Below are positions 8,778 through 17,055 of a stretch of 38,408 nt of DNA, piece after piece. Location: assembly GCF_000690055.1 (NCBI RefSeq), contig NZ_JJNZ01000093.1, positions 1 to 38,408 of the forward strand, written 5' to 3'. Under the pieces are notes generated by a model. That model had not been told where the DNA came from. It was given only the letters and a program-made list of their open reading frames with translations, and did no database searches. Origin of the DNA: Pseudoalteromonas fuliginea. Its GTDB lineage: Bacteria; Pseudomonadota; Gammaproteobacteria; Enterobacterales; Alteromonadaceae. How positions within the stretch are numbered: position 1 is the first letter of the stretch; every line of letters starts with the position of its first letter. The position numbers and the translations under genes are program-made.

Positions 8778-9827
8778 TTATAAGCTAAAGCTATCAGTAG
8801 CAAAAGCAGTTTTATTTATTTGTTGTGCTAAATTATGAAGTACGGCATTTGGTTGCCATTTATCACCAAATACCCACTGTTCGACAGTTTGTTGGGCTAA
8901 ATAAGTGTTAGTGGGCTGAAAATTATTACGCGCCCATGAATAACTATTAATGTTTTGATTATTCGCAAAAAAATACCGAGCGCCAAATTTGTTTGCCTTA
9001 TTACGGCTTTTATCAGGGTAGGTTTTTTTGAATATTGGTTTGTCAGCCATGTGGCTAGAGAACTGGTTATTAATTAAATAAAACTGTGCATCATAATGAT
9101 GTCGACCTAACCAAAAACCTTTTACACCATCAAATTCACTGTCATTTACAACGAGCTTTTGATTTACATTGAGTTCGCCATCATGCCAAAGAGTGGCACT
9201 TTGCTTTATGTTGAAGAATTTAGAATGCTCAATTAACGCGGTACCACGAGGACACACCATATCGGTTGCGCCAGTAAATGAGCAATATGAATGGTAATAT
9301 AATCCATCTTTTTTATTCCACAAACTCAGAGTATCGGCCCCGTCGGAACTAATGTTACATTGATGCAAGGTGATGCGGGTGGCGTTTTCAAAACTACGAA
9401 CCGCAAACTGGTGCTCGTTAGTGTTGTGTTCTCGGCCGTAGTGATTAGTGATTTGTAAGTTGACGATATTTATATCGCTACCGTTAATATTTACAACCGC
9501 CGCCCCCCAATCACTGTCGTGATTTTTTCGCCAGTTATTTCTAAGCTCAGGAAAAGTAATTCGCGTATTACTTTGCGACTGACCAACTAAACTTAAGTTA
9601 TTGCGAGTTATAAATAGCTTTTCGTTATATTCGCCAGCGCTGATTAAAACAATAACGCGTTTAAAGTGAGTACTCGCATCAATAGCTTGTTGAATAGAGC
9701 TGAAATATTTAGGGTTATGCTTATCAACATACAAAATAGTACTGGGCTCACTTCCAATGGCTGGTGTTTTTGAGTGGATGTTGCAACTAACCAATAGACA
9801 AATAACGAAAAAAGTAAACTTCATCAT
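8778..9827 (-). CDS. CE8-like pectinesterase, divergent, predicted lipoprotein
   Basis: Predicted pectin methylesterase, 349 residues, removing methyl groups so that lyase and polygalacturonase can act. An N-terminal lipobox LVSC puts the lipid on Cys15. The beta-helix carries Asp165 (GADTLSLW), Asp189 (GATDMVCPRG) and Arg242 (LGRHH), matching the two catalytic aspartates and the arginine of CE8. It departs from the classic enzymes: QDT is ADT, DFIFG is DMVCPRG and LGRPW is LGRHH. The altered set is coherent, so it is probably a distinct CE8 subgroup rather than a dead enzyme, but methylesterase activity is inferred. TAATG overlap with kdgK (1 nt) implies coupling; a second ATG follows directly. 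Confidence 0.82.
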   Translation of the reverse strand: MMKFTFFVICLLVSCNIHSKTPAIGSEPSTILYVDKHNPKYFSSIQQAIDASTHFKRVIVLISAGEYNEKLFITRNNLSLVGQSQSNTRITFPELRNNWRKNHDSDWGAAVVNINGSDINIVNLQITNHYGREHNTNEHQFAVRSFENATRITLHQCNISSDGADTLSLWNKKDGLYYHSYCSFTGATDMVCPRGTALIEHSKFFNIKQSATLWHDGELNVNQKLVVNDSEFDGVKGFWLGRHHYDAQFYLINNQFSSHMADKPIFKKTYPDKSRNKANKFGARYFFANNQNINSYSWARNNFQPTNTYLAQQTVEQWVFGDKWQPNAVLHNLAQQINKTAFATDSFSL

Positions 9828-10777
9828 TAACGACCTATTATTGACGTTTTTATTGAATCAGTATCAATACCTACAATCGCCCCTCGGTGTTGAATAACCT
9901 GTCCGGCTAATAAGTTACCAGCTTTGGCACAGTCCTCTATTGAATTACCGTGTAGCCAGTATGCTAGAAACCCCGCGTTAAATGAATCCCCAGCCGCTGT
10001 TGTATCAGTAACATTATCGACTTTGTTGGTTTTAAAATAGCGGGGCTCTGAGGTGTTTTTATTACTGTACTGACAACCATCAGCACCTGTTTTTATGAGC
10101 ACATGCTGAGCGCCGGCTTTGTGTAAACGAGAATGGCAAGCGGTAATATTATTATCGGCCCAAATTTGTACTTCATCATCAAAAGTGAGCAATGATAAAT
10201 TAGCAAGCGCATACATGACTTTGTTGGTTTTTTTACAGTGTTCATCACTTGCCCAAAGAGCCGGGCGGTGATTACTGTCATAAATAATATCGACACCTTG
10301 ATGAGCAAGCTTTTTCAGAATTTCAAGCAGGGTATTGCAATCTTTAACTGATAAAATAGCGAGTGATATCCCTGATAGATAAATAGCATCAAAATGACTA
10401 AGAAGCGCGACAATATGGTTAAAATCAGGATGTGTTACCAAATATTTTGCTGCTGAGTCGCTTCGCCAATATTGAAAAGAGCGCTCTCCTTGAACATCGT
10501 TTTGGATCATATACAAACCAACCTGTTTATCAGGTGCGATAAGTACAAAATCAGTATTTAATTGATGTTTTTGCCACTGCTTTATCATCGCGGTGCTCAA
10601 AGTGTCGGCACCCATGCAAGTAACATAATTTACATCAACACTTTGACCTGCGAGCTTTTTCAAATAAATAGCGGTATTCATTGTGTCACCGCCATAGTTT
10701 TGTTGCATAGAAGAAAATAATTGACCCGATAGCTCAACCATACACTCGCCAATAATTGCTATTTTTTTGATAGACAT
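9827..10777 (-). CDS. kdgK: 2-keto-3-deoxygluconate kinase
   Basis: PfkB-family cytoplasmic kinase that phosphorylates 2-keto-3-deoxygluconate (KDG) to KDPG, where the galacturonate and unsaturated-uronate branches join. The 316 residues are the usual length. Family marks are GGDTMNTAIYLKKL near residue 30 (sugar-binding side) and TTAAGDSFNAGF, in which Asp264 is the catalytic base. The ATG follows the uxaA stop directly (TAA then ATG) and the stop overlaps the next gene, so it is embedded in the uxaB-uxaA-kdgK unit. The neighbours make KDG kinase much more likely than other PfkB sugars. Confidence 0.93.
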   Translation of the reverse strand: MSIKKIAIIGECMVELSGQLFSSMQQNYGGDTMNTAIYLKKLAGQSVDVNYVTCMGADTLSTAMIKQWQKHQLNTDFVLIAPDKQVGLYMIQNDVQGERSFQYWRSDSAAKYLVTHPDFNHIVALLSHFDAIYLSGISLAILSVKDCNTLLEILKKLAHQGVDIIYDSNHRPALWASDEHCKKTNKVMYALANLSLLTFDDEVQIWADNNITACHSRLHKAGAQHVLIKTGADGCQYSNKNTSEPRYFKTNKVDNVTDTTAAGDSFNAGFLAYWLHGNSIEDCAKAGNLLAGQVIQHRGAIVGIDTDSIKTSIIGR

Positions 10778-12265
10778 TTAAAGCGTGACTCCTTTTTTCC
10801 AGATAGCGACTTCACGAATATCATTCTTTTCATTACAGGTTTCTTTTCCGTTGACTATCTCAACAAGCAAGTCAACAAACTCACCATGCACTTGCTCCAT
10901 ACTTACATCGTTGATGAGCACACCAGCATCAAAATCTATCCAGCGTGTTTTTTTCTTGGCTAGCTCTGAATTAGTGGCAATTTTAAGCGTAGGAACAAAG
11001 CCGCCATAAGGGGTGCCACGACCAGTGGTAAATAGTACAATGTGGCAACCAGAAGCACCTAAAGCACTTGTTGCAATTGGGTCATTGCCAGGTGCATCTA
11101 GTAAGTTTAAACCGGGTACGCTCAAACGTTCACCGTAGTGTAAGACGGCTTGTACTTTGCTGCTGCCAGCTTTTTGTGTACACCCTAGTGATTTATCTTC
11201 CAATGTGGTTATTCCGCCTTTTTTGTTTCCAGGTGACGGATTTTCGTAGATGGGTTGATTATGTGCTTTGTAATAACCTTTAAAGTTGTTAACCATTTCA
11301 ACTAACTTATGAAAGGTTGCTTCGTCTTTACAACGCGACATTAATAGCGTTTCGGCACCAAACATTTCTGGTACTTCGGTTAACACGGTTGTACCGCCTT
11401 GGGCTATTAAATAATCTGAAAACACACCTAGCATAGGGTTAGCTGTTATGCCTGATAGGCCATCACTGCCACCACACTCTAAACCAAATTTAACTTCACT
11501 TAATTTTCCAGGTTCGCGTTTGTCGTGCTTTATTCGACTATAAATTTCTTCGAGAAGAGCGACACCATCTTCAATTTCGTCATCAGCTTGTTGTGTGATT
11601 AAAAATTTAACGCGGTTTTCATCAAAATCCCCAAGCCCTTCTTTAAACACATTTAATTGGTTGTTTTCACACCCCAAGCCAACAACCAACGCACCGCCTG
11701 CGTTAGGGTGCAATACCATGTTTTGTAAAAGAATACGGGTTGTTTCTAAATCATCACCGAGCTGTGAGCAGCCAAATTGATGAGGAAAAACATGAATTCC
11801 GTCAATGCCAAGATCAGGGTTTCGTTGCATAAACTCTTTTTTCATTTGTGCAATCATACCGTTTACACAGCCAACAGTAGGGATAAGCCAAATCTCGTTG
11901 CGTATACCAATTTCGCCATTTTTACGACGATAAATATTAACATCGGGTGATGGAGTTGCTGCTGCTTGGTCAATAAACTCAGGGGTGTATTGATATTCAA
12001 GTTCATCGTTTAGGGTGGTTTTAACACAGTGTGTATGAACCCACGTACCTTTTGGTATATTAGCTAAAGCAAAGCCAATTGGAGCGCCATATTTTATAAC
12101 TTTCTCGTCTTTTTCTATGTCACGCAAAGCTACTTTATGGCCTTTGTCTACATCTTGAGTTACTAAAATATCGATGCCATCAACCGGTAATGTTTCGCCT
12201 GCTCCAATATTGCGCATGGCAATTGCTACATCATCGGTTGGGTGTAGTTTGATTAATGGTTTCAT
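10778..12265 (-). CDS. uxaA: Altronate dehydratase
   Basis: Converts D-altronate to 2-keto-3-deoxygluconate, third step of the galacturonate isomerase pathway. The N-terminal SAF domain spans about residues 1-95, then the long UxaA/GarD catalytic domain. Conserved cysteine contexts, likely metal ligands or active-site residues, include GLGCENNQ, GLECGGSDGLSG, KSLGCTQKAG and GASGCH. The 495 residues match UxaA. It starts 1 nt after the uxaB stop and ends flush with kdgK. Iron or manganese dependence is known for the family, not shown here. Confidence 0.96.
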   Translation of the reverse strand: MKPLIKLHPTDDVAIAMRNIGAGETLPVDGIDILVTQDVDKGHKVALRDIEKDEKVIKYGAPIGFALANIPKGTWVHTHCVKTTLNDELEYQYTPEFIDQAAATPSPDVNIYRRKNGEIGIRNEIWLIPTVGCVNGMIAQMKKEFMQRNPDLGIDGIHVFPHQFGCSQLGDDLETTRILLQNMVLHPNAGGALVVGLGCENNQLNVFKEGLGDFDENRVKFLITQQADDEIEDGVALLEEIYSRIKHDKREPGKLSEVKFGLECGGSDGLSGITANPMLGVFSDYLIAQGGTTVLTEVPEMFGAETLLMSRCKDEATFHKLVEMVNNFKGYYKAHNQPIYENPSPGNKKGGITTLEDKSLGCTQKAGSSKVQAVLHYGERLSVPGLNLLDAPGNDPIATSALGASGCHIVLFTTGRGTPYGGFVPTLKIATNSELAKKKTRWIDFDAGVLINDVSMEQVHGEFVDLLVEIVNGKETCNEKNDIREVAIWKKGVTL

Positions 12266-12266
12266 T

Positions 12267-13724
12267 TTATTGACCTAATTTACTTTCAATGGTGGCTGCT
12301 ACACTGGTGTTCAACATACTCTGTAGATAACCTACGATGCTTTGTTTAAGGCCTGAAATATCATTTAAATTTGTTTCCCAGTGCCAATCACAGGCTAGGA
12401 ACTTTTCAACCAATTGATCAATACTTAAGCTACCACGGCCATACTCCAGCCAGTTGTCTTTAAAAAACGCTAACCATTGTTCGCTATCACTGAGAGCTAT
12501 AGACTCATCATTACGTACACCACGGTAAAATAAAATTTGTCCAGCCATTGCCATCGCAATTAACTCAGGAATCTTTTGGTTTAATTCCACATATTTAAAT
12601 AGCTGAGGTAGCAGGCGTGTCTTAAATTTAGTCATACTGTTTAGTGAAATAGACAATAGTAGATGGCAAATATAGGGGTTTCTAAAGCGGTTAAGTACAT
12701 CGCTGGCAAACTTCTTTAGCTCATCTGCGGGTAAATCAAGGGTCGGAATAATCTCATCAGCAATGAGTTGAGTTAAATATCGTTCAAATAATTGAGCACT
12801 AAGGGCATCACCAACCGAGTCAATATTTGCCATATATGCCAGCGGCACTAACGCTGTATGTGCTCCATTTAAAATAGCCACTTTGCGTTGTTTGTAAGGT
12901 GAAATATCGTCGACAATTTTTATATTTACGTCACTGTCTTTCAAACACAATAACTCAGCGAGATGTTTTGGTCCTTGAATAACAAATAAGTGAAAATACT
13001 CGGCAGTGACCATAAAGTTGTCTAAATAACCGAGTGACTCTTGCAGTTGTTGATGTTCGTCTCGTGGAAAGCCTGTCACAATACGGTCAACTAGGCTTGA
13101 GCAAAAATGGTTATGTACATTTAACCATTGGGTAAACTCTTCTGGTAATTGCCAATTTTTTGCGTACTTTAAAACGATTTCTTTGAGCTTTTCGCCATTG
13201 TAATCAATAAGTTCGCACGGAATAATGACCATGCCACTTTCTGCTGAGCCAGTAAAGTGATTAAATCGATGAAATAACCATTGTGTTAGCTTTGCTGGGA
13301 ATGCTTTTGCAGGTTTATCCTCTAGCTTGTCTGAATCAATGTACTCTATGCCTGCTTCAGTTGTATTTGAAAAAATGATTTTCAAATCAGAATTTGTAGC
13401 AAGCTCTAAAAAACGCTCAAGGTTTTTATAAATAGGGATCTCTTCATTAACGCAACCAATAATACGCTCTTCACTTACGGTTTCACCTTGCTCATTTAAG
13501 CCACGAATAATAGTGGTGTACAAACCATCTTGTGTATTTAGCAGCGGTAATGTGTCGTAATCAATTGGGCGAATAATTGCAATGCCTGCACTTAGATCAC
13601 TCGTTTGGTTTAATTTATCTATTTGCCAATCGACAAAAGCGCGTAAAAAGTTACCTTCACCAAATTGCATTATTTTTGTTGGGTATTTGTTTTTATTAAA
13701 GTTTTTTCTATTCAATGTTTGCAT
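12267..13724 (-). CDS. uxaB: Tagaturonate reductase (altronate oxidoreductase)
   Basis: NADH-dependent reductase of D-tagaturonate to D-altronate, second step of galacturonate catabolism. Belongs to the long-chain mannitol dehydrogenase family: nucleotide-binding start near MQFGEGNFLRAFVDWQ, and the catalytic K-N-H set Lys281, Asn286 and His289 in KVAILNGAHTAL. The frame stays open 40 codons further up to 13844, but that stretch would cover both operator palindromes and is not family-like; ATG 13724 (MQTLNRKNF) gives 485 residues, the expected size. First gene of the leftward unit, so it defines the promoter beside operator A. Confidence 0.95.
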   Translation of the reverse strand: MQTLNRKNFNKNKYPTKIMQFGEGNFLRAFVDWQIDKLNQTSDLSAGIAIIRPIDYDTLPLLNTQDGLYTTIIRGLNEQGETVSEERIIGCVNEEIPIYKNLERFLELATNSDLKIIFSNTTEAGIEYIDSDKLEDKPAKAFPAKLTQWLFHRFNHFTGSAESGMVIIPCELIDYNGEKLKEIVLKYAKNWQLPEEFTQWLNVHNHFCSSLVDRIVTGFPRDEHQQLQESLGYLDNFMVTAEYFHLFVIQGPKHLAELLCLKDSDVNIKIVDDISPYKQRKVAILNGAHTALVPLAYMANIDSVGDALSAQLFERYLTQLIADEIIPTLDLPADELKKFASDVLNRFRNPYICHLLLSISLNSMTKFKTRLLPQLFKYVELNQKIPELIAMAMAGQILFYRGVRNDESIALSDSEQWLAFFKDNWLEYGRGSLSIDQLVEKFLACDWHWETNLNDISGLKQSIVGYLQSMLNTSVAATIESKLGQ

Positions 13725-13781
13725 AATATAACCCATTTTGAGTATCGATTGGCCTGTTGTTGATTTCATACTACTTATAAA

Positions 13782-13795
13782 TGCCACCGGTGGCA
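13782..13795. promoter_or_regulatory. Operator A (uxaB side), LacI-type palindrome
   Basis: Perfect 14-bp palindrome TGCCACCGGTGGCA with the central CG usual for LacI-family sites. It lies 58 bp upstream of the uxaB ATG. On the minus strand it falls inside the 17-bp spacer between TTTAAT (poor -35) and TATAAG (-10-like), so binding should block uxaB transcription. Its centre is 31 bp from operator B, about three helical turns. Confidence 0.8.
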
Positions 13796-13803
13796 AATTA
13801 AAT

Positions 13804-13832
13804 TTGACAAACTGCCACCGGTAGCGAAGAAT
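13804..13832 (+). promoter_or_regulatory. Predicted kduD promoter
   Basis: A perfect -35 box TTGACA (13804-13809), a 17-bp spacer and AAGAAT (13827-13832, four of six matches to TATAAT). Operator B fills nearly the whole spacer. The implied start lies about 60 bp before the kduD ATG. Confidence 0.6.
13813..13826. promoter_or_regulatory. Operator B (kduD side), LacI-type palindrome
   Basis: TGCCACCGGTAGCG, the same palindrome as operator A with two changes in the right half (GGTAGCG against GGTGGCA). It sits between the -35 and -10 boxes of the kduD promoter, a standard place for repression. Confidence 0.75.
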
Positions 13833-13900
13833 GGCTTTTAACAACTCAAATTATTTTATTTACATTATATAAATATAGAGATTAACGATAGGAATTGGCA

Positions 13901-14665
13901 ATGAGCATGCATTTATTCGATTTAAAGGGAAAGACGGCCTTAGTAACTGGGGCCAGCCGTGGATTAGGGCAGCAAATAGCCTTGGGTTTAGCTCAAGCAG
14001 GTGCAAATATTATATGTAGCAGTAGCCAAGAGAATGGTTGCAAAAACACGTGCCAGATGATTAAAAATGAATCAGGGCAAGTGATTGAATTATCTGCTGA
14101 TTTAAGCCGCGAAGATGCTGTTATTTCGCTTGCGGAGCGTGCATTAGAGTATGCTGGGACTGTTGATATTTTAATTAATGTAGGTGGCACTATTTTTCGA
14201 AGTCCAGCCGTAGATTATCCGTACGAGCAGTGGCAAAACGTAATGAAAGTAAATGTTGATGCTAGTTTTTTACTTGCTCAGGCACTTGCACCTGCAATGA
14301 TTAAAAAAGGGCAAGGGAAAATTATCAATATTGCGTCAATGCTTTCATATAGTGGTGGCATGACAGTACCTGCTTACACAGCAAGTAAACATGCTATTGC
14401 AGGCGTTACTAAAGCATTAGCGAATGAATGGGCGCAATATAATATTCAAACAAATGCAATTGCTCCCGGTTACTTTAAAACCGATAACACACAAGCTTTA
14501 CAAGATGATCCTACTCGAAACAGTGAGATCGAAAAACGTATACCAGCAGGGCGTTGGGGTGAAGCTGAGGATTTAATTGGAACCGCCATCTTTTTATCAT
14601 CAGCTGCTAGCGATTATGTTAATGGACATATTTTAGCTGTTGATGGCGGCTGGTTAGCACGATAA
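13901..14665 (+). CDS. kduD: 2-dehydro-3-deoxy-D-gluconate 5-dehydrogenase
   Basis: Classical short-chain dehydrogenase that reduces 2,5-diketo-3-deoxygluconate to KDG, using the unsaturated uronate released by lyases and GH105. TGASRGLG (residues 16-23) binds the cofactor, and Tyr159 and Lys163 (YTASK) are catalytic. Start: an in-frame TTG at 13895 exists, but AGGAA six bases before ATG 13901 favours the ATG and 254 residues. It heads the rightward kduD-kduI-TRAP unit under operator B. KduD is preferred over other SDRs because kduI follows 21 bp on. Confidence 0.93.
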   Translation: MSMHLFDLKGKTALVTGASRGLGQQIALGLAQAGANIICSSSQENGCKNTCQMIKNESGQVIELSADLSREDAVISLAERALEYAGTVDILINVGGTIFRSPAVDYPYEQWQNVMKVNVDASFLLAQALAPAMIKKGQGKIINIASMLSYSGGMTVPAYTASKHAIAGVTKALANEWAQYNIQTNAIAPGYFKTDNTQALQDDPTRNSEIEKRIPAGRWGEAEDLIGTAIFLSSAASDYVNGHILAVDGGWLAR

Positions 14666-14686
14666 CTTTATTTTAGGTAGCAAACT

Positions 14687-15529
14687 ATGAGTACAGAAAT
14701 TGAGTCACGTTACGCCGTTGGTCCAAATGAAGTGAAAGGCTACGATACACAGCAGCTCAGAGATGAGTTTTTGGTTGATAAGCTTATGCAAGTAGACAAA
14801 ATTTATTGGCTGTACACGCATTACGAACGTTTTATGGTAGGTAGTGCGGTTCCAACTGCAGGAGCTTTAACGCTAGAGACATTAGATAACCTTAAAGCAG
14901 CTCATTTTTTGAATGGACGTGAATTGGGCATTATCAATGTAGGCGGCCGAGGTACGGTAACCGCAGACAATGAGACGTTTGAACTTAACTACAAAGATGC
15001 TTTGTATATAGGTAAAGAATCAAAAAATGTGACGTTTAAAAGCTGTGATAACACAAATCCAGCTAAGTTTTATTTAAATTCGGCGCCAGCACACCATAAA
15101 TACCCAAATAAACGAGTTACCCGTAATGATGCAAACGTCTTGCATTTAGGCGCTTTAGAAACGTCTAACGAGCGTGATATAAACCAAATGCTGATTAATA
15201 CAGTTGTAAAGACATGCCAATTACAAATGGGTTTGACTGAGCTAAAGCCTGGTAGTGTATGGAATACAATGCCTGCTCATCAACATGATCGACGTAATGA
15301 AGTGTATTTTTATTTTGAAATACCAGAGCAACAAGCTGTGTGCCATTTTATGGGAGAACCCACAGAAACGCGCCATTTATGGATACATAATGAACAGGCC
15401 GTTGTTTCACCTGCGTGGTCTATTCATTCTGGGTCGGGTACTCAAAACTACAGTTTTATCTGGGGGATGGCTGGCGAAAATCTAGATTATGATGATATGG
15501 ATAAATATCAGCCGCATGAACTGAGGTAA
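14687..15529 (+). CDS. kduI: 5-keto-4-deoxyuronate isomerase
   Basis: Cupin enzyme that isomerises 5-keto-4-deoxyuronate to 2,5-diketo-3-deoxygluconate, the substrate of KduD. The 280 residues match the family along the whole length. The metal site is complete: His198, His200 and Glu205 in HQHDRRNEVYFYF, and His247 in WSIHSGSGTQNY, equivalent to the four zinc ligands known in E. coli KduI. The gene lies 21 bp downstream of kduD with a purine-rich ribosome site (AGGTAG). Confidence 0.97.
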   Translation: MSTEIESRYAVGPNEVKGYDTQQLRDEFLVDKLMQVDKIYWLYTHYERFMVGSAVPTAGALTLETLDNLKAAHFLNGRELGIINVGGRGTVTADNETFELNYKDALYIGKESKNVTFKSCDNTNPAKFYLNSAPAHHKYPNKRVTRNDANVLHLGALETSNERDINQMLINTVVKTCQLQMGLTELKPGSVWNTMPAHQHDRRNEVYFYFEIPEQQAVCHFMGEPTETRHLWIHNEQAVVSPAWSIHSGSGTQNYSFIWGMAGENLDYDDMDKYQPHELR

Positions 15530-15579
15530 TGTAGTTCGTACAATCGCTTATTCACACACTGATAAGAAGAAATATAATA

Positions 15580-16557
15580 ATGCATAAGAATCTTCTCAAT
15601 GTCGTTTTTTTGGTTTTATCGATCGGGCTACTCACCAGTTGTAGCGATGATAAAAAAACCATACGTTTAACATTAGCGCATACACTTGATACTCGTCATG
15701 TGGTTCACAAGGCGATGGAATATATGGCAACGCGGCTAGATTACTATTCAAAGGGGAGTATGGAGATAGTAATTTACCCAGGTGGCCAACTTGGTTCTGA
15801 ACGAGAGTTAATTGAACTATTACAAATAGGCAGCCTTGCTATAACCAAAGTATCAGCCAGTCCTCTTGAAGGGTTTGTACCTGAAATGAAAGTATTTGGT
15901 ATCCCTTACTTATTCAGAGATAGTGAACATTTTTGGCGAGTACTCAATAGCGAAACAGGCCAAAATTTACTCGATAAGGTTGCAACTGCAAAACTTAAAG
16001 GGCTGGGTTATTACGATGCGGGTAGCCGTAGTTTTTATACAACGAATAAACCAATCAACACACCTGATGACTTAGTGGGTGAAAAAATAAGAGTACTGAA
16101 TAGTCCAACTGCGGTTGCCACTGTCCAAGCCCTTGGTGGTGCAGCTGCGCCTATTGCATGGGGTGAACTCTATGCAGCTTTGCAACAAGGTGTTGTTGAT
16201 GGTGCAGAGAATAACCCACCTAGTTATTACTTATCTCGCCATTATGAAATAGCAAAATATTATTCATTGGATGAGCACACATTTGTACCTGATGTGATTA
16301 TAGCCAGCCAAAGTGTGTGGGATTCGTTAAATACTCAGCAGCAGCAATGGCTAAGCCAAGCAATGGCTGATTCAGTAAAGTACCAGCGTTCGTTATGGCA
16401 AACTGCTTCTGATGACGCCCTTGCAAAAGTAATTGAAGCGGGTGTTGAAGTAACCTATCCAGATAAAAAAGCATTTCGCGATCAAGTCGTTGAGTTTCAT
16501 GCATCTTTTGACAACACTCCTGTTGCAAAAGTAATAACAAAAATTAAAGCAATGTAG
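15580..16557 (+). CDS. TRAP transporter substrate-binding protein, DctP family
   Basis: Binding protein of a tripartite ATP-independent periplasmic transporter, 325 residues. It has a lipobox LTSC with Cys21, so it is probably membrane-anchored, less common for DctP proteins than a free periplasmic form. The family core is IRVLNSPTAVATVQALGG near residue 168, whose arginine normally holds the substrate carboxylate, then the WGELYAALQQGVVDGAENNP segment. The setting between kduI and dctQM points to galacturonate or unsaturated (oligo)galacturonate; the ligand is inferred from context only. Confidence 0.92.
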   Translation: MHKNLLNVVFLVLSIGLLTSCSDDKKTIRLTLAHTLDTRHVVHKAMEYMATRLDYYSKGSMEIVIYPGGQLGSERELIELLQIGSLAITKVSASPLEGFVPEMKVFGIPYLFRDSEHFWRVLNSETGQNLLDKVATAKLKGLGYYDAGSRSFYTTNKPINTPDDLVGEKIRVLNSPTAVATVQALGGAAAPIAWGELYAALQQGVVDGAENNPPSYYLSRHYEIAKYYSLDEHTFVPDVIIASQSVWDSLNTQQQQWLSQAMADSVKYQRSLWQTASDDALAKVIEAGVEVTYPDKKAFRDQVVEFHASFDNTPVAKVITKIKAM

Positions 16558-16563
16558 TGAGAG

Positions 16564-17055
16564 ATGATGCGTAAATTTAACACACTTTTAAATCACCTAA
16601 TTGAGCGTATTTTGATTATGGCTATGGTTGCCATTGTTGCAGTGGTTTGCTGGCAGGTTTTTTCGAGATTTATAATGCGTTCGCCAAGTTCATATACCGA
16701 AGAATTAGCGCGCTTTTTGCTTATTTGGATTGGCGTATTAGGTGCAGCCTACGCTTATAGAACACGTGCACATTTAGGGCTTGATCTGTTTTATGAAAAA
16801 ATGAGACCGAGACTAAAGCACAAATGCGCTATTTTTATAGAATTAATAGCGCTAATAACAGCCAGCAGTCTATTAATTTATGGGGGCGCTTTATTGATGC
16901 TATTAAGCTTTGATTTGAAGCAAACATCAGCAGCTTTAGGCATTAATATGGGATTTGTTTATTTAGTGTTGCCATTAAGCGGGGTACTTATTGCGATTAA
17001 TTGCTTAGATAATTTACTTCAATTAGCCGCTACTAGACAGAAGGAGGAGGTGTAA
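16564..17055 (+). CDS. TRAP transporter small permease, DctQ family
   Basis: Small membrane subunit, 163 residues with four hydrophobic segments and the family motif TEELARFLLIWIGVLGAAYAYR (about residues 41-62). It pairs with the large permease to use an ion gradient for uptake. Two ATGs stand in a row at 16564 and 16567; either may serve. It begins 6 bp after dctP stops and its stop overlaps the dctM start (TAATG). Confidence 0.92.
   Translation: MMRKFNTLLNHLIERILIMAMVAIVAVVCWQVFSRFIMRSPSSYTEELARFLLIWIGVLGAAYAYRTRAHLGLDLFYEKMRPRLKHKCAIFIELIALITASSLLIYGGALLMLLSFDLKQTSAALGINMGFVYLVLPLSGVLIAINCLDNLLQLAATRQKEEV

Noticed and set aside
8753..8803. Longer N-terminus for the PL1 lyase (TTG 8803)
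   Set aside because: No ribosome site, overlaps the upstream stop, and adds a non-signal leader before the signal peptide.
10093..10308. 71-codon minus-strand frame inside kdgK
   Set aside because: Out-of-frame shadow of kdgK, which is full length with an intact motif set.
13725..13844. Forty extra N-terminal codons for uxaB
   Set aside because: This stretch holds both operators and promoter-like boxes, and homologues start at the MQTLNRKNF region.
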